Shown: positions 25,328 to 49,348, counted from the first letter of the stretch. The stretch is 64,000 nt of DNA from Trichoplax adhaerens (GCF_000150275.1 NW_002060943.1:7122299-7186298), one strand, 5' to 3'. The notes: generated by a model from the sequence alone, not told the origin. Program-made: numbers and translations.

Positions 25328-28300
25328 ATGGGAAGGAAGAAGAAAGTCCACGGTAATTATCCAATACATCAATTTATCAGCAAAGATTTCTTTCTAACTT
25401 TCAATATTATTCTAGCTCTAGTCTATTATCATTTTTTTGCCTGTCTTCACTTTCTAGCGCCTTTTGTAGTTTGATGTGTACGATATGCTACGTAAGACAA
25501 TGGAATAGCTTTCTCTCTTGTCTATAGTACTTCAATTCAAAATACAGTATATTACTCAACTATGGCTAATACGAATAGTAGTGGAAATAGATAGATCCAT
25601 TTCATGTTGGCTTCATCGATAGCCTTGGATGGCTTTCTTTCTCTTTCGATATGCTTTGCAATCTACCTCAATCAATCGGATTGCAAAGAGTCCATTGACA
25701 CTGGATGGAAAATCATATCTAATTCCATCTTTTGTAACTACTTTGTTGAAAAGAAAATGAATCTTGGATCAAAATGATACCTCGGACGCTTGGCGTAGTA
25801 CGACCATAGTACAAGCATGGCTAGTAAATTGACAGCATTAGCTTTCATCATGCTAGTCAAGTTACATTCATTTCCATTCTAGCTCATCCATACATGATCA
25901 TGTACAACACCAAAAGCGGTAGAAATGACCGACGAATAGTCATAGCCAATTCAATAATGTACTGTTTGGTACTAAATTGTTGGACATCTTTCTTATTTTC
26001 CTATTGTTGATTCTAGTAACTTTCCTTTTCTATACAATCTCAGATGACTTTTGTCTCAGTTGTAATAACTAAAAAATTGCTTTTTTATTCCATGACTGAT
26101 TGGCTTGAAAGAGTACTGATGAGAAACAGTTTATGCCATCATGCGGTTAAAATCTCTCATTTTCAATTTTTTTTTTTCCTCACTTTTTTTTCCTTTCTCC
26201 CACTCTTGTCGTAGCTGACTGCAATAATGCTAGCGATAAACAAGAAAATCCGTTGGAACTCGTTTTCGTCGCTCAATACATGCGCTTAAATCAAGAAAAG
26301 TATAAATTTCAACCAGTAACTCCAACTGTAAGTCATTTAAAGTTTTTGTGTCTGTTCTTTTTTTGAAGAGAGAGGGGGGGGGGGGGGGGAGATTGAAATC
26401 GTCGACACGGTTAAATGAATTATGGTACGCAACAACTGAGCTAATGATAGTGTGTTATTGTCCATGAAAGATTCGCATGTTGTAAAAAAACGTTTATACA
26501 ATTTACATTCAGACAGTTGTAGTTTTCAGTGCTAATTCAATGCCCGATAATCAGACAGTAATGTATCATAGTTTACGATATCGCCCACATACGTTACAAC
26601 TATTAACTTCTTCCACTTCTAACCTTGTAATTGTTTCATAGCTTAAAGTAGGATAACATTCTAAAATTTGGTGTTAATCGATATTAAAATAGTTCAAACT
26701 TATTATCTCTGGAGTGCTACATTAATGTAAAGATGTTAATTTATAACATCAATACTATCGTTGACCTGAATTTTGGGCAGTATCAACTGTAAAGGCATCA
26801 CGGAAACGATGCAAAATACTCAGTAATAGTTCCAAACTTATTCAAAGCCATTTTATCCATGTTGACAAATCTGTTGCAATACCACTAGAACTTTTCATTA
26901 ACACTTTTGACTACTGTCCTGAGTGTCTTCTCTTATGTAGTCGAAAAGTGTTGCCTTCAATCGATGATATTATGCTGCTATCGAAATGATCGCATCCTGT
27001 TGGATACAATACTACAACTATTGCTATATCGGTATACTCCTGTTGATAATCTATGCCGTTTATGCTGCTTTTGTTGCCCTAATTCATGACTGTACCATGT
27101 GTTTATTAACTTGTATATACAGTACTTACCTACAAAGTAGTACTACTCTACATGAGAAAGAAAAAACTGAATCCTCTCTATCGTCATGTTTTTACATCTG
27201 ATAAGGATAAAGTCAATTCAACTATTACTGCTACGTCCCTTTTTTTGCTCAATATTATTATTATAAGTGTTGTAAAACATGTTTATCCGTTCCATTTTGA
27301 TAGGAATTGCTGCATGCCTTGTCGCTGTCGGATAGTTCGGTTATAATTGACACTATTGTCAAACTACTAGGAAGTATTTCTGCCCGCGACCGCGAGACAA
27401 TGTAAGAATAGATAATTAAGATATAACTTTTGTCGTTAATTTCAACATATTATGAAAATAGCCAGCTTCTGATTTTCACCATAACATGTCACATCTTGAA
27501 TGTATTAATCTACAACGATATATCATCAGGATTGAATAACGAAACGCAGATTAGCTACGACTTAATTGAATAGTTAAAATCAATGTTATACTTATTGAAC
27601 TAGTATTGTCCAGCTCAATTTTGTTACTACATATGTGATCTTTGATTGAAACACTTCAATGACCAAAAATGTGCTCAACTTACGATATTGTTAATACGCA
27701 TATCAGTCCATTTTCAACCGTTATGTGCAATGTGTAGTTCCCTTATCGTAGATCTAGTTTAAGATTGGATTTAAGAATCATGATGCACAGTATAATCTTT
27801 CTTGAGCCATTTTAATGTACAGTATACTGTACAGTACTGTACACTTTCTTGGCATCAAACGACAGGCTCTACTGGACTCTGACGTTTACTGTAGAGCGTA
27901 GACGATTTAGCCCTAACATCAAATAGTACATAAGCAAGTGTAATCCTTTTGGCTTATCACTTATGTTAATCCGTTGGTAGAAAACGTTGAAGCAAAGTGT
28001 AGCAATATAGGCGAACGAGTAATTTTATCCTTGTATATAACTTAGTAAATCATCATGGCAGTCAGATTTATCTGAAGTGCTTGAAGAGCAAACTCACCTT
28101 GGAAACTTATTGAAAGAGAAAAATTTTCAGCAATTGAAAGCTAACGACAGAGTAAGTGATACATTGTAAATTATTTTCCAACTAAATATTCTGAAAGCAT
28201 TTCATTGCTTTTTGTTTCTTTTTCACGTCCCAATTTTTTTTTTTCCCCCCTTAATACCGATGGCTTATTTCTCTATCCTGTCTAGTTCTTAATCCTACTG

Positions 28301-31300
28301 TATAATTTTTTAATTTTCTTCTGTATCTGTTAACACTTGCTTTCTTATTTTGTCATGCAAACCCTATCTTTTGTCTCGTCAATAGACCACCACTGTTTAC
28401 CTAGTAATCTACTGTCTTGTCGTCGAGTTTACAAACATAGTAGTATGTTAATGTAAAACAGTCGAAATTGAGAATGCCTAAGATTGTTGCTCAAGTTATT
28501 CCATTTCTAGCAGCAGTCAAAGTAGAAAAGTGCGATCTACTACATCAATAGCACAATGTTACTGAACTTATTTGACTATGGAATCATGATGAGTTGTTCA
28601 TGTAAAACTGCTTGGAAATCCTTTCAGCTTTACCAGCAGTATCATTTGTCCTATGTATTTCCCATCTATCTCGACTCTAGCATAATCTTGCTGTTCTCAA
28701 GTTTAATGAATATCAACACTATCCTATGCAGTTATTATGAGCTAGCGTATTATCATTCATTGTCTAGTAGTCATTAGAAGAAAAAATTCAAACTAAAAAT
28801 GTCGGAAAAATTTTCTTTCTCCATCGTCTCGTCCTCACTTGTCATGATTGCAACATGTACTATAACTATGATGAACAGCGGGACACTAGTACCGTATAGA
28901 TTGTACCCTGATGTATGGTAATATCCAGTATAGCACTTTATTGTCACGGTCGGTCAACCTCCGGATGGTAGGACAGACAGGACTAGACAATGTGCTCGTG
29001 ACCAATTCTGCTGAACTATCATACTACGGAAAATACCGATAATGCCTAGTATTTTCTATACAGTAGTATAAAACGTAAGCCATCGTACGCCACCACCATG
29101 ACACCAAATGCAGACAGTCTCAATGTCTGGCCTCTAGCGGTCTACTCAAGTACGCGGGGAATTTCATGTTTTGCTCATGCTCAGCGTGATATTAAAGGAG
29201 GGAAAAAAGGATCTTGATGACTACTGAAGAAATAGATGGGCTGCCTGTGATTATTTTATTATGAATAAATTAACTCCACAATATTATTAAGTCAACATTA
29301 AGGTAATTTTAGACAATTTCAATAGCTACAAGTTAAAAGAACATCTAATACTGAACGTTTCCACTTATAACGTAGAGTACAAAATAGCACGATTTATCTT
29401 GAATTGCATTTTTGTACTAGTATTGAACAGTCTTCATCGATCGAGTTGCTATGGAGTAGAAAGGTATATACAGTAGCTGGCAGGACAATATTTTAACTGA
29501 TTTGTACAATACGATACTTATAGGCTATGTAATATTGAAATACGATCAACTGATGGCGTCTAGAATTACATCAGTGTGTGTGTGTACTTTCTGTTTGTAT
29601 TGTCTTTAGTAGTCTTAAGCTTCCTGAGCAAACTACTCCACCAATTTTCGTTACAAATTGGATGTATAGAATTTAACTTTTGCATAAACATAACTGCAAA
29701 TGGATCGCTTTTCATTGATTATCTACAATCTTAAATCAAGTTGTTGTCGATAAAGACAGTCATAAATGGCTCGTCAATTAAAATTTTGTGGATAGATGGA
29801 CTAACTTTACTGTCAATAACGTCTACGGCGAAATGAGGATAGTACTGTACAGCATTGATTTTGTACACATAATTTGTTCATCCTACGTTTATAGAAAATC
29901 TGACAACGATAAATGAAAATCCTATTCATGTCCATTTGATTCCAGCATAAAATGCACGATTTGTAGAAAAATTGAGGAAATTTCTTAAATAGACAGACTA
30001 TTGATGGTATTAATAATATTTATTACACTTTTCTCGTAGTCATCATCAATAATTTGCATGTTGTATTGCGTTATTGATATGCAACTTGGATTACTACAGT
30101 ACACAAATGACAATTCATTTATATTAGAATTATCAGTAACCAATCTTGTAAATATACAACGAATCACTTACACACTTATAGTATACTCCACGTGGCTGTT
30201 ATAGAATAATATATTATTACTATTATTATTATGTAATTATTGTTTGCTCTACGCTAGCTAGTTTATCATTTCCAAATTTTGGATACTTCTTTCGAACTTA
30301 AAAAAATCCTATTACTGTTTACCAGTTGTCTGTACTTGAATTGCTCATATGGTTGAATATAGAAGCGAAATCGGAAGACTTGCATCAATTTGCAATTGAT
30401 AAAACGAACGGTGTTGCTGTAAGTTATCATTTATGTCAATTGTTTGGGTGAAAGAAGGAAAGATATCTTTACCTAGTATCTCTACTTTCTTCCTGTAATG
30501 ATAGTAAATAATTTAAATTCGATTATTGAAACAAGGAATCGAGCAATGTATAACATCAAAATTTTTATAATTGATTGTAAATTAAGAGGGTCCAACCTGT
30601 TGGCCATGATTCGTCCGATAATAGTTATTGGTATTTAGGAGGTAAGTCATTAATATGATTGAAACAACTAGACATAAGCTTAATGTAGTACTTATAACGG
30701 TAATTGATATCCTCTGACGTCTTGTGTACCATGTTGAGATGTTTATTATCTTTCTTAATATTTTATTAATGCATTACCTGTATAATGTACTGCAAGAAAT
30801 GTCAAATCCTAAAATCCATTACTCTACTGTACTTTTACAAATTACTTATTAACGTTTCTATCAAGATTATTTTTGAAAGATTTTAAGAATTAACGTATCA
30901 CCTTTGATTTATTAACCATGTTAGGGAGTAAAGTCTTTAAACAATCAGCTTCTAAAAGAAGTCGTAATAAGTAAGATGTCAATTTATATTATAACATCTT
31001 AGTAATTGATATTACCATTAAAGTTTCTTATTGGATTATATAGATGGGAAGTGATTTGTGCTACTATTGACGACTGGAAATCAACATCGAAGTAATGCTA
31101 TCTCCAGTTTTCATAACCTATTTCATTTATAAAGTACAATATCTTCTCTACTACTAGTATTAACAACATGTTTCCATTCTAATAGAAAATTTTGTCGACA
31201 TTCTGGAGAGAAAGAAAAAAACCTAGGTCAAGCTATGAGTACTTTAATTCCTAAAGTTACAAAAATTCTAGAGGTAAAACCACTGGTACTATCAAGTAGA

Positions 31301-33969
31301 TGCTTTATCTAACCTTTTTAATCGTTTTATTTTTTGTTTATGATATAGAGTCGAAAAAAAAGGATAGCAATTTCAACATCAAAGCCAAATAAAGCTAAGA
31401 TGACGCGAGTAAGTTCTAGCTTTTATTGCAGTTATCTTAATTTATTTAAAGAAGAACTGTTATGCTAAAAAGCCATAGCCTAATGGGTCGCTATAGAATA
31501 CTATGTTGATATAGTTCAAATCTGGAGCCCTTTGAGTTGTCAAATCCGTTATCGTCATCAGTAACATTTTTTGTCATCATATTCACTCTAGGAACGAAAT
31601 AAAAACGCTGATACGCAAGAAAATGCAAAAGTTAGTTAAAGCTATCTCTTGAAAATAATTTAAGCCTAATTTCACTATTTTGTTACTATTTTCCATAATC
31701 CATATAGTTATCGTCTGTTTATTTACTCATAGTAAACTTATATATATGACAGCATCTGTATAATTGTCAAATAGTAAATGAATAATTCCTATATACGTAT
31801 GATTGATTATGCTTTTAATTGTTTATTCATTTCTCCTTTATTATAGAAATCAGAGAATGTACACCAACCTCAAAAGAAGGCAAAAAAAGTATATAACAAT
31901 TTATCACTCTAACTGTATTAACATGATAGTTAAAAGTATCTAATTGCAATTACATTCTAATAGGGAAAAGCTGTCAAATTAGTAAAAGAAGAAGATATTG
32001 AGAAGCAGGAATCGACAGACGATAATGTAAACAATCTTAAAATGAAGTATTAGCTGAAAGAAAATCGGATCATATTTGATGGATTACTTTGTTGTACCTA
32101 TAGGAATTTTCCGTTCCCGAAGATCTTTTATTTGATGCATCTCGTAGGAAACGTAAATGTGTCTTACAAAAGCAAAAGCAGAGTAAGGTTTGGTGGGATG
32201 AATTGTCAGATAGTGGAGAAGTATCCGCTAGTAGTGAAGGTATATTGTCATCAATTTCTTTTATGTAGCAAATGTTTACTAGGTACTTTTAGGAAATATC
32301 AGAAATAATAGCATGTAGTACTTTCTATTCCTGGAGATTGATTTTACGAATATTTTGTAGAAGCCTCTGACAGTGAGGGTGAAAAAAAGTCAAAACGAAA
32401 AAAAAATAAAAAGAAAGAGAATGATGTATTTGTTGAAGATACCGACAAGGCTTACATTTTCACTTCTAGTATTGCTAATGATGCTGCTGAAGCCGTCGAT
32501 GAAGGACTATTTGATAGCATCATACATTATCATCACGTAAAACACGGTCAGCCAAAGACTAACACTTCTATATCAACCGCTAATCAGATTCCATCTACTA
32601 GCCAAGCTAATTCTAATAGTCAAAATCATGGACACGATCGTTCAACAACAAAAACGTCGTATAATCCAAACAGCTCAAGTCATAGAGGAATAATTGGTAT
32701 TAAGATTATTTTAATTTTATTTTATTTTAACCTAAATCATTAAGTAGTGTGATATTGATAATACAACATAGATGTGGTAATTTATAAAAGTCATACACGT
32801 AAATATTGAAATTTTTTACTTTCAATTCAGATGAGTATCAATGGCATCCATATCACTCTGCTCAACAACAACAAAATACTGTACATCAACAACAGCCAAT
32901 GGTCATGCATGGACCAATGGAGGACATGATGCTTGGCTATGGAATGTATCCTCATCAAACGACAAATCCCAATGACATTTATCAACGCCCATCGTACCAA
33001 CCGGCTTCGATGTATCAACCACAAATAGGTGAATGGAGTCACCAAGGCCAGTTGGCTTCACAAAATGCACCGATACAAAAAATGTTGCATGGTGTAAATT
33101 ATCCTGCATCTCAGCAGCGTATACCTCAAATGATGCCTACTCAACAGCAAACGTCGCATTATTTAGGTAGTAATGAACAAGGGGGACCTTTACCTGGACT
33201 TTTATATTCTACACATTCACCTCTGCATCGTCCTGCCGAACAGATATTATCTCGGGACCCTACGAAAGCTACAGGTACAGCATCAACAACACCTGACAAT
33301 AGCGCAACCGGAAGTCAAACGACGAGTGGAGTACAAGACAGCCCTAATATCGTCCCAACTACTACAGATTCTCAATATTACCCAACACAAGGTATAAATC
33401 AACAGCCTGTTGGAAATAGGCTTTCGCAAAGTCAGCAATGGCAAGCCTATCCGATGTACATGCCCCAAGATCAATGGCAACATTACCAACATACACAAAT
33501 AGGAGGTATGCCTGGCATGCCTTCAGCAGGTTTTGAATATCCTGTTAATCCATCTCAATTCTCAACTACTGCTAATGATCCTAGTATGCCGTCAATTCCT
33601 AATTCTAATGCTCATCCTAATAAATATGCTCAAGCTATTGATAAGGATCGACATCGTTCTGCGCAGCCGTTTTCGGTTGAAGGATTTCTATCGACTAAAG
33701 ATGGTAGTTACCAACAGTCATCTGCTGTTGGCCAAAATCAGCTAGCACCATCAACCTTTCATTCTCAATCTGCAACCACAACTAATACATCTTCGTCTTA
33801 TCCATACCATTTGCAATATCAGTCCGGATATGGAAACAATCCCAATTTTTATCAACATTTATCGAAAGAGCCGAGCGGTAATTTTACTAATGCTTCATCT
33901 ATGGCACCTAATAATAACTATTCTTCTTTACCAGAGGTTGCTCTGCCAAAAGAAAATAACACTATGTAA
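25328..33969 (+). CDS. CECR2-like DDT/WHIM-domain chromatin protein without a recognisable bromodomain
   Basis: Fifteen coding exons join in phase to 790 aa: 25328-25352, 26215-26327, 28062-28151, 30326-30418, 30587-30641, 30925-30970, 31044-31091, 31186-31273, 31349-31408, 31592-31630, 31847-31888, 31964-32026, 32104-32239, 32361-32696, 32831-33969. The start MGRKKKVH gives the phase that the next exon needs. Residues about 20-75 look like a divergent DDT domain. Residues about 68-186 resemble the WHIM region of CECR2: NFQQLKANDRLSVLELLIWL, then RVQPVGHDSSDNSYWYLGG, then KWEVICATIDDWKS and EKNLGQAMSTLIPKV. CECR2 relatives act in ISWI-type remodelling complexes. Residues 187-410 are basic and acidic low complexity (NLS-like SKRKKNKKK). 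The last 379 residues are Gln/Pro/Tyr/Met-rich (HSAQQQQNTVHQQQ), like the CECR2 tail. No bromodomain exon was found between WHIM and tail. A BAZ- or RSF1-type relative is the alternative. Confidence 0.8.
26374..26389 (+). repeat. Poly-G run of 16 in intron 2 of the CECR2-like gene
   Basis: Uninterrupted G homopolymer following AGAGA. It is unusual in this AT-rich context and its length is error-prone in assembly. Confidence 0.9.
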
Positions 33970-35255
33970 AGGGAGCATCATAAGGGACTACTACATTGAA
34001 AATTTACGATTATAACTAGATACTTTATCTAATATCAGCGCTTACTTTTTTCATCTCGATTGTTGCGCTATTATTCTTAATTTTATTTTCTCGAGGCGCA
34101 GCCTCAAAACAACTTTTTCGAAAGTTTGATAGGTGTACATGGTAATGGTTTTAGTGCAGCTTTTAAATCTTAGCACTGCTACTAATTCATGCTATAAAAA
34201 GTATTATAGTGTATGTTATTCGCCCTCATCAGTGGATCGTTTCTCGGTAATTTGTAACTTATTTGTAAATACTTTGAATACGATCACTTAATTTAAATCA
34301 AAGCAGCTATATTGTAATATTTGGTTCTTTGGAAGGCTGGTAACAATGTGCCAACATATAAAAATCTTATAGAATTAAGCCAATCATTTTTTAAGGCCGT
34401 ATTTCTCACAAATTATTGCAAATAATAATGGGCACTTTATCCTCAGTATTTGTTTCAACGATTAATCACTAGATTATTTTACACACAGTATTGTGAAATA
34501 GAATTTAAAGGTAATATACAGTACACAATATTGATGTAACTGCCGTGACGTACAATATATGCGCCTCTAAAAATCTTCGACTAAGAGTTAAGTATTACAC
34601 AGCCTTATCCTATAGCAAATCGACTGCAATAATCATTTTCCTTCCTTTATTATTTCCAATAAATCGTTATATAAATTATATAAAATCGATCTTTAAGATT
34701 TAATATGGTTGTCGATTCTAAATCTAAATGAGAGTGATCCCTTGCGATCGATATTCATAATTCTATAGTCAAATTAGTGATCTATTGTTGAAAAAACAGT
34801 GCACAGAACAAACTATAGATTGATTAATCTTTTCTAATAGACTTACTATCATGTAGTGTCAAATTGTGACTATATACAATACCCTAGATCTCGTAGCAAT
34901 GTAAAATAAGGTAAATCAATTCTAAATCGTAAAACTGACATCAAAATCATGCTAAATGTCGCCATTGTATAGCATATAGAGGCTGCATGGTAGTTCAAAT
35001 TACTTTTAGTAACACCAGGATAGCAATTAAGAGCCGCAAAGACAACCTGTAGAACAATAGACACTTCCACATAACACATTACGACAAGCATGATGGTATT
35101 TAGGTCACATAAATTAGTAAAGGTATCTGAGTTTGAGTCAGGTAAATAAAGCTTCATAGGTATACCGTAAGTACAAGATTCGCTCTCTTGACAAATACCC
35201 CGTTGTTTTAGATAATGAAGGAAGAATATCGATACTAGACATAAGATATCTTCGG
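33970..35255. other. Spacer between convergent genes, with one unexplained membrane-type open frame
   Basis: The spacer holds the 3' ends of the CECR2-like gene (plus) and YIPF3 (minus). A minus-strand open frame at 34870-35259 (129 codons) overlaps the last YIPF3 exon in another frame. It encodes two hydrophobic segments (MLVVMCYVEVSIVLQVVFAAL and ICYTMATFSMILMSVL) and several cysteines. It does not join YIPF3 in phase. It may be a separate small membrane protein, an alternative 3' exon or chance; I do not recognise it. Confidence 0.35.
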
Positions 35256-38241
<2,986 letters not shown>

Positions 38242-40278
38242 ATTGGCCAAGTATTCATTTGTTCCTTGAACGATAGTTCAGAAACTATATCAATGTTCAA
38301 TTTAGAAGGCAGTCGTAGTAATGAGTTGGAAGCCTGGCCTGTCGTGAAGTTGAAATATGGATAAATTGAATTATCTGCGTATGCCACAAAATAGACGTTG
38401 CTAGATAACTTGTAAATTGTCCAATATTGTACCTCTACAACAGATAAACTTATAATTTTATTGATGTATGTTTATAAGGCACTGCTATATAGTAGTTGAA
38501 TTCTTTTCAGTCCTTGGATGGATCAATATCAAGCGAGAGAAAGGCTAGAAGACGATTTGGTTTCCTTAGTTACTCCGTTAGTGAGGTACAGTTCTGCAGA
38601 TGCTGAAATATATTTTGAATTTTCCTTAGACGTTGTGCTTCAAACTGGACTAGGCTACAGAAATTACTGGTTACACTATAGTACATTAGTACTGGTTTGA
38701 GTAGTATACGTGTGATACGTGGTTGAGCTGCCTCAGTTTAGCGTACCTTATACGAGAATATTAACTGCGCTAATAAAATGAATGAATACACTAGTAAATT
38801 GGCACTGGTTTGAGTACTATATCTATCGTGCAAATTGGCTGCCTCTGTTTGGACTTGAGTTTAACATCTTAATGCGCTCTACTGCATATTTTTATGCACA
38901 AACATTTGTAAAGGCCATGGAGAGTCACTTAGGTGCCATTGCTCTCCTTCTCTTTCATTAGTTTTGTAAAAATACAGTAAATATCGACAATCTATATACT
39001 AACTGGTAGCCACTGTGCTATACTGCATTGCGCAATACTAGGATTGGACCTCTAGAGTACGCTATACGCGGTTCGGTACTACAGCAGTAAAAAGAAAATC
39101 GAACATTTCTTTTCAAAATACTTCCTCGAAAATGGAAATAATTTTGAAATTAAAATTATTTTCATATCGTAGTGGTCAAGATTCGATTATTCATTATTTC
39201 ATATTATAATAAATGCATGCAATAGATATTTTAAATTCTTTCCTAAGCAGAATCTCTACTCTTTTTACATTATGTACAGTAATATGCACTTGTCGTCTGC
39301 TATAGAAAACCTGCCTGATATGCTAGCCCATGTAAAAGAAGCCCCCAACGATGACATTACTTTTGCTAGTCAGTCATCGCTTACGGTCATCAAGTCATGG
39401 ATTTGTTGCTAATGGGTATGATACGGCGCCACACTAACACCGGTGATATACGGTACCCCCACCATATTCACGTATTACAACAAAGTGTAGTGTCACCGAT
39501 ATCACAAATCGCTAGCAAAAATGATGTCACCGGCGTATCTAATCCAATTTCTACACATTACCTACGTCCTGGAATTCATTCCAAATCGGATTCCCGCTAT
39601 AGTTATAAATAGTCCTGGCTTTCCCTATTTCGATTTGATTGATTGTTAATCGATAATAACTCTGTTGTTCATACTAATTATATAATATTTCTGATTTGAA
39701 AAAATAAAGATGTTGATTGATTTATTATTAAATTGGTTTGAATTGGATATGAAATACAAACGCTTATGCCACTCAACTCAAGGGACTACGTCACCACATT
39801 ACGAATTCATCACTATGGATAATATTATTACTTTTATAAAGATGATCGAGTAATCGATTCTAGTTTCTATTTGATGGCCGACAGCAGTGAGGTAACAGGT
39901 GCAGAACGATCATTATACAGAAATTATATCATACGAGCCCCTCGCGCACCCAGTCATACCTTAGAAATGAACAAAAAGAAACAATCTTCTCACCGACTAT
40001 CGTGTGCTACCAGTCTGTATAGAGAAACTGGAAAACTCTATTGTACACAGTTCCATAAATATTGTCCTCAAATAGCATTTACAATTCGTATGTGCATCTC
40101 GTTTAGCTATTCTATGCAGCATAATATTGTCAGAAACTACTAAAGAGAGAAGATATACAGTACTGTATAGTGTATATATAATAGACTTGACATTAGTGTA
40201 GTCGCCATAATCATTGTACTACGCATGTGCAACTGAAACATTGCTGGTCATCGTATCCAGGATACCTAAAGTTGAAAG
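38242..40278. other. Spacer between divergent YIPF3 and KIF3B, with a diverged duplication and small unsupported frames
   Basis: About 2 kb. A diverged tandem duplication of about 123 bp starts at ACTGGTTTGAG near 38691 and 38814, each followed by GCTGCCTC and TAATGCGCT-like blocks. Between about 39271 and 40143 there are plus-strand open stretches: a 47-codon frame at about 39271-39414, a shifted frame to 39612, and 39871-40143. Their residue mix looks protein-like, but no splice chain or domain joins them. They could be a decayed small gene. Confidence 0.4.
40253..40265. promoter_or_regulatory. Perfect 13-bp palindrome just upstream of the KIF3B start, candidate RFX-type site
   Basis: GTATCC-A-GGATAC ends 13 bp before the KIF3B ATG. 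Its spacing and GT..CC/GG..AC ends resemble an X-box, the RFX binding site common at ciliary genes, but the internal bases depart from the usual consensus. An NRF-1-like partial match (ACGCATGTGC) lies at 40221-40230. Confidence 0.35.
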
Positions 40279-47589
<7,311 letters not shown>

Positions 47590-49348
47590 TCTACAAATTC
47601 GACAACCCGTAATATTGAATATATTCAATATTCATATGGCGATTTCAGTATACTGAATGTAATCAACTAGTCTTTCTATATTTACCTTGTATAAACTGGA
47701 TTCTTATTAAATTTAGCACTGTATTACTAAGTGTGCGAACAAGTTAACATTTTCCATGATTCTTTAGTGTATAAACGGCTTGCTATACTGTAAATATCAT
47801 TCTAGGATACTATTTGATTCTTTCGTCGCTAAGTCAGGATATATTTGCCCAAATATATCGAATTCACATAACATAACTTGTGATTATATATAGAAGTCTT
47901 AATTATTTACTATTTAGTTGCCATTATTGTTTACTGTGATAACAATTATTGGTATAGTCTTGTGCAAGTAAGTCAATTAAGATATTCGCTAATACTGACT
48001 GTTACATGAGATTGACTCACGCGAAATGCCAAGGTTAGGTCTATGAATCCCTTCACAAAGGGGATAATAACTTCATAATGTACAATAAAATTCTGTTTAG
48101 GAAACTTTAGTGTCTACTTGGATATCTAATAGCCATCGATATTTAAAAATAAAGTCAAACTTACGCATCTAACAGAAAAAAAGTGAGAATAGCCGTATAA
48201 ATTTGCAAATTGCTAGGCCGATATTAAACCATGCGATAAATTATATTAAAATAGTGATTATCATGGTCATAGTTATATTTATCCTGCTGTTTCTACCACA
48301 GCTAGTATAAGCTAAAAGTCTGCTATTGAATCCCGCATTGCTGATTTCATTAATCTACACAAAATATTTCAATCAGTCTTTACTTCATCTCAAAGAAACA
48401 AATTCGTATTTTAAAATTTAAATTGAATTACGGTATCGTTAATTTATTTTTTTCTAAGCATTTACTACCCTAGGTAGCCTCCGCAATATGTAAAATTTCG
48501 AATTATTGTTAAATCGTAGAATGGAACTTTCTCGATCTTCTAATAATACTATAATTTCTATAAAAATTCTATACAGCATTATGCGCTAGGCTGTATGTGG
48601 CAATGCATGCATCATCACTAAAGTCTGGAAACATAAAAATTATTTTGTTTATGATCTGTACTATAGCAGACAATTAATCGTACGCTAATTGAGTGCTTTA
48701 TTTCTCAGCCTGTCCGTCATTTCTTGGGTAAAAATCTATAGCGGCTTTGTATAAATAAGTTTAGAAATTCGAGCCTATGATACAGAGCTAACAAAAGCGT
48801 TCTAGAACCAGTAAACTGTAGGTCAGATGTATATATATCGATATAATACGGGTATGCTATACATCTTATAGCTGACCGATAACTATTACAAAGTTAAGTT
48901 CATCCATAACTATAAAAGTAGACAATATATAACAGTATTTCTGATACACATACTAAAGTATGAATCCTGGTCTATTGTATAGGAGCGTTCTCCGGGCTCT
49001 TGATGCTATAGACCAGACGCCAAGTAAGGGTTCAGGTATAGTATATACTATGTCATCAGGTAACTGTGTACGTTGCTAAGCAACAAGGTAGTTACATGGA
49101 TAAAAATAATAATAGCATCGTTAATTAGCATAATATAGATAAAATTAAGTAGACTATATGTAATCGATTCTACGTTGAAAGCTCTATCTGATTTGTTTAT
49201 TTCCTATCGCGAATTACTAATATATACAGTGCAAGAACTCAAAATAGTATACCAGCAAGATTTTATTGCTCGTGTTACGGCAAAATTGTTAAATATTTAA
49301 ATCCGATTTTAGAGACTACTTTAACTGTTGCAGACGTATTAGTTAAGC
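47590..49348. other. Spacer between KIF3B and DNAAF1 with two hairpin-forming stretches
   Basis: No gene seen. GGTCAG at 48831 pairs with CTGACC at 48872-48877, with an inner ATGTATA/TATACAT pair. CTGGTCTAT (48967-48975) pairs with ATAGACCAG (49008-49016), with an inner GGAG/CTCC. Both could be structured RNA, cruciforms or small non-autonomous elements. An X-box-like site is listed separately. Confidence 0.45.
49072..49084. promoter_or_regulatory. X-box-like perfect inverted repeat upstream of DNAAF1
   Basis: GTTGCTAAGCAAC has perfect GTTGC/GCAAC half-sites, close to the RFX X-box (GTTGCC-ATGG-CAAC type). It lies 265 bp upstream of the DNAAF1 start codon. RFX factors, often with FOXJ1, control ciliary genes in other animals, so a site here would fit. 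Binding is inferred. Confidence 0.55.

Noticed and set aside
33173-33745. Alternative-frame and antisense open frames inside the CECR2-like last exon
   Set aside because: They overlap a long in-phase Gln-rich exon and are explained by its biased codons.
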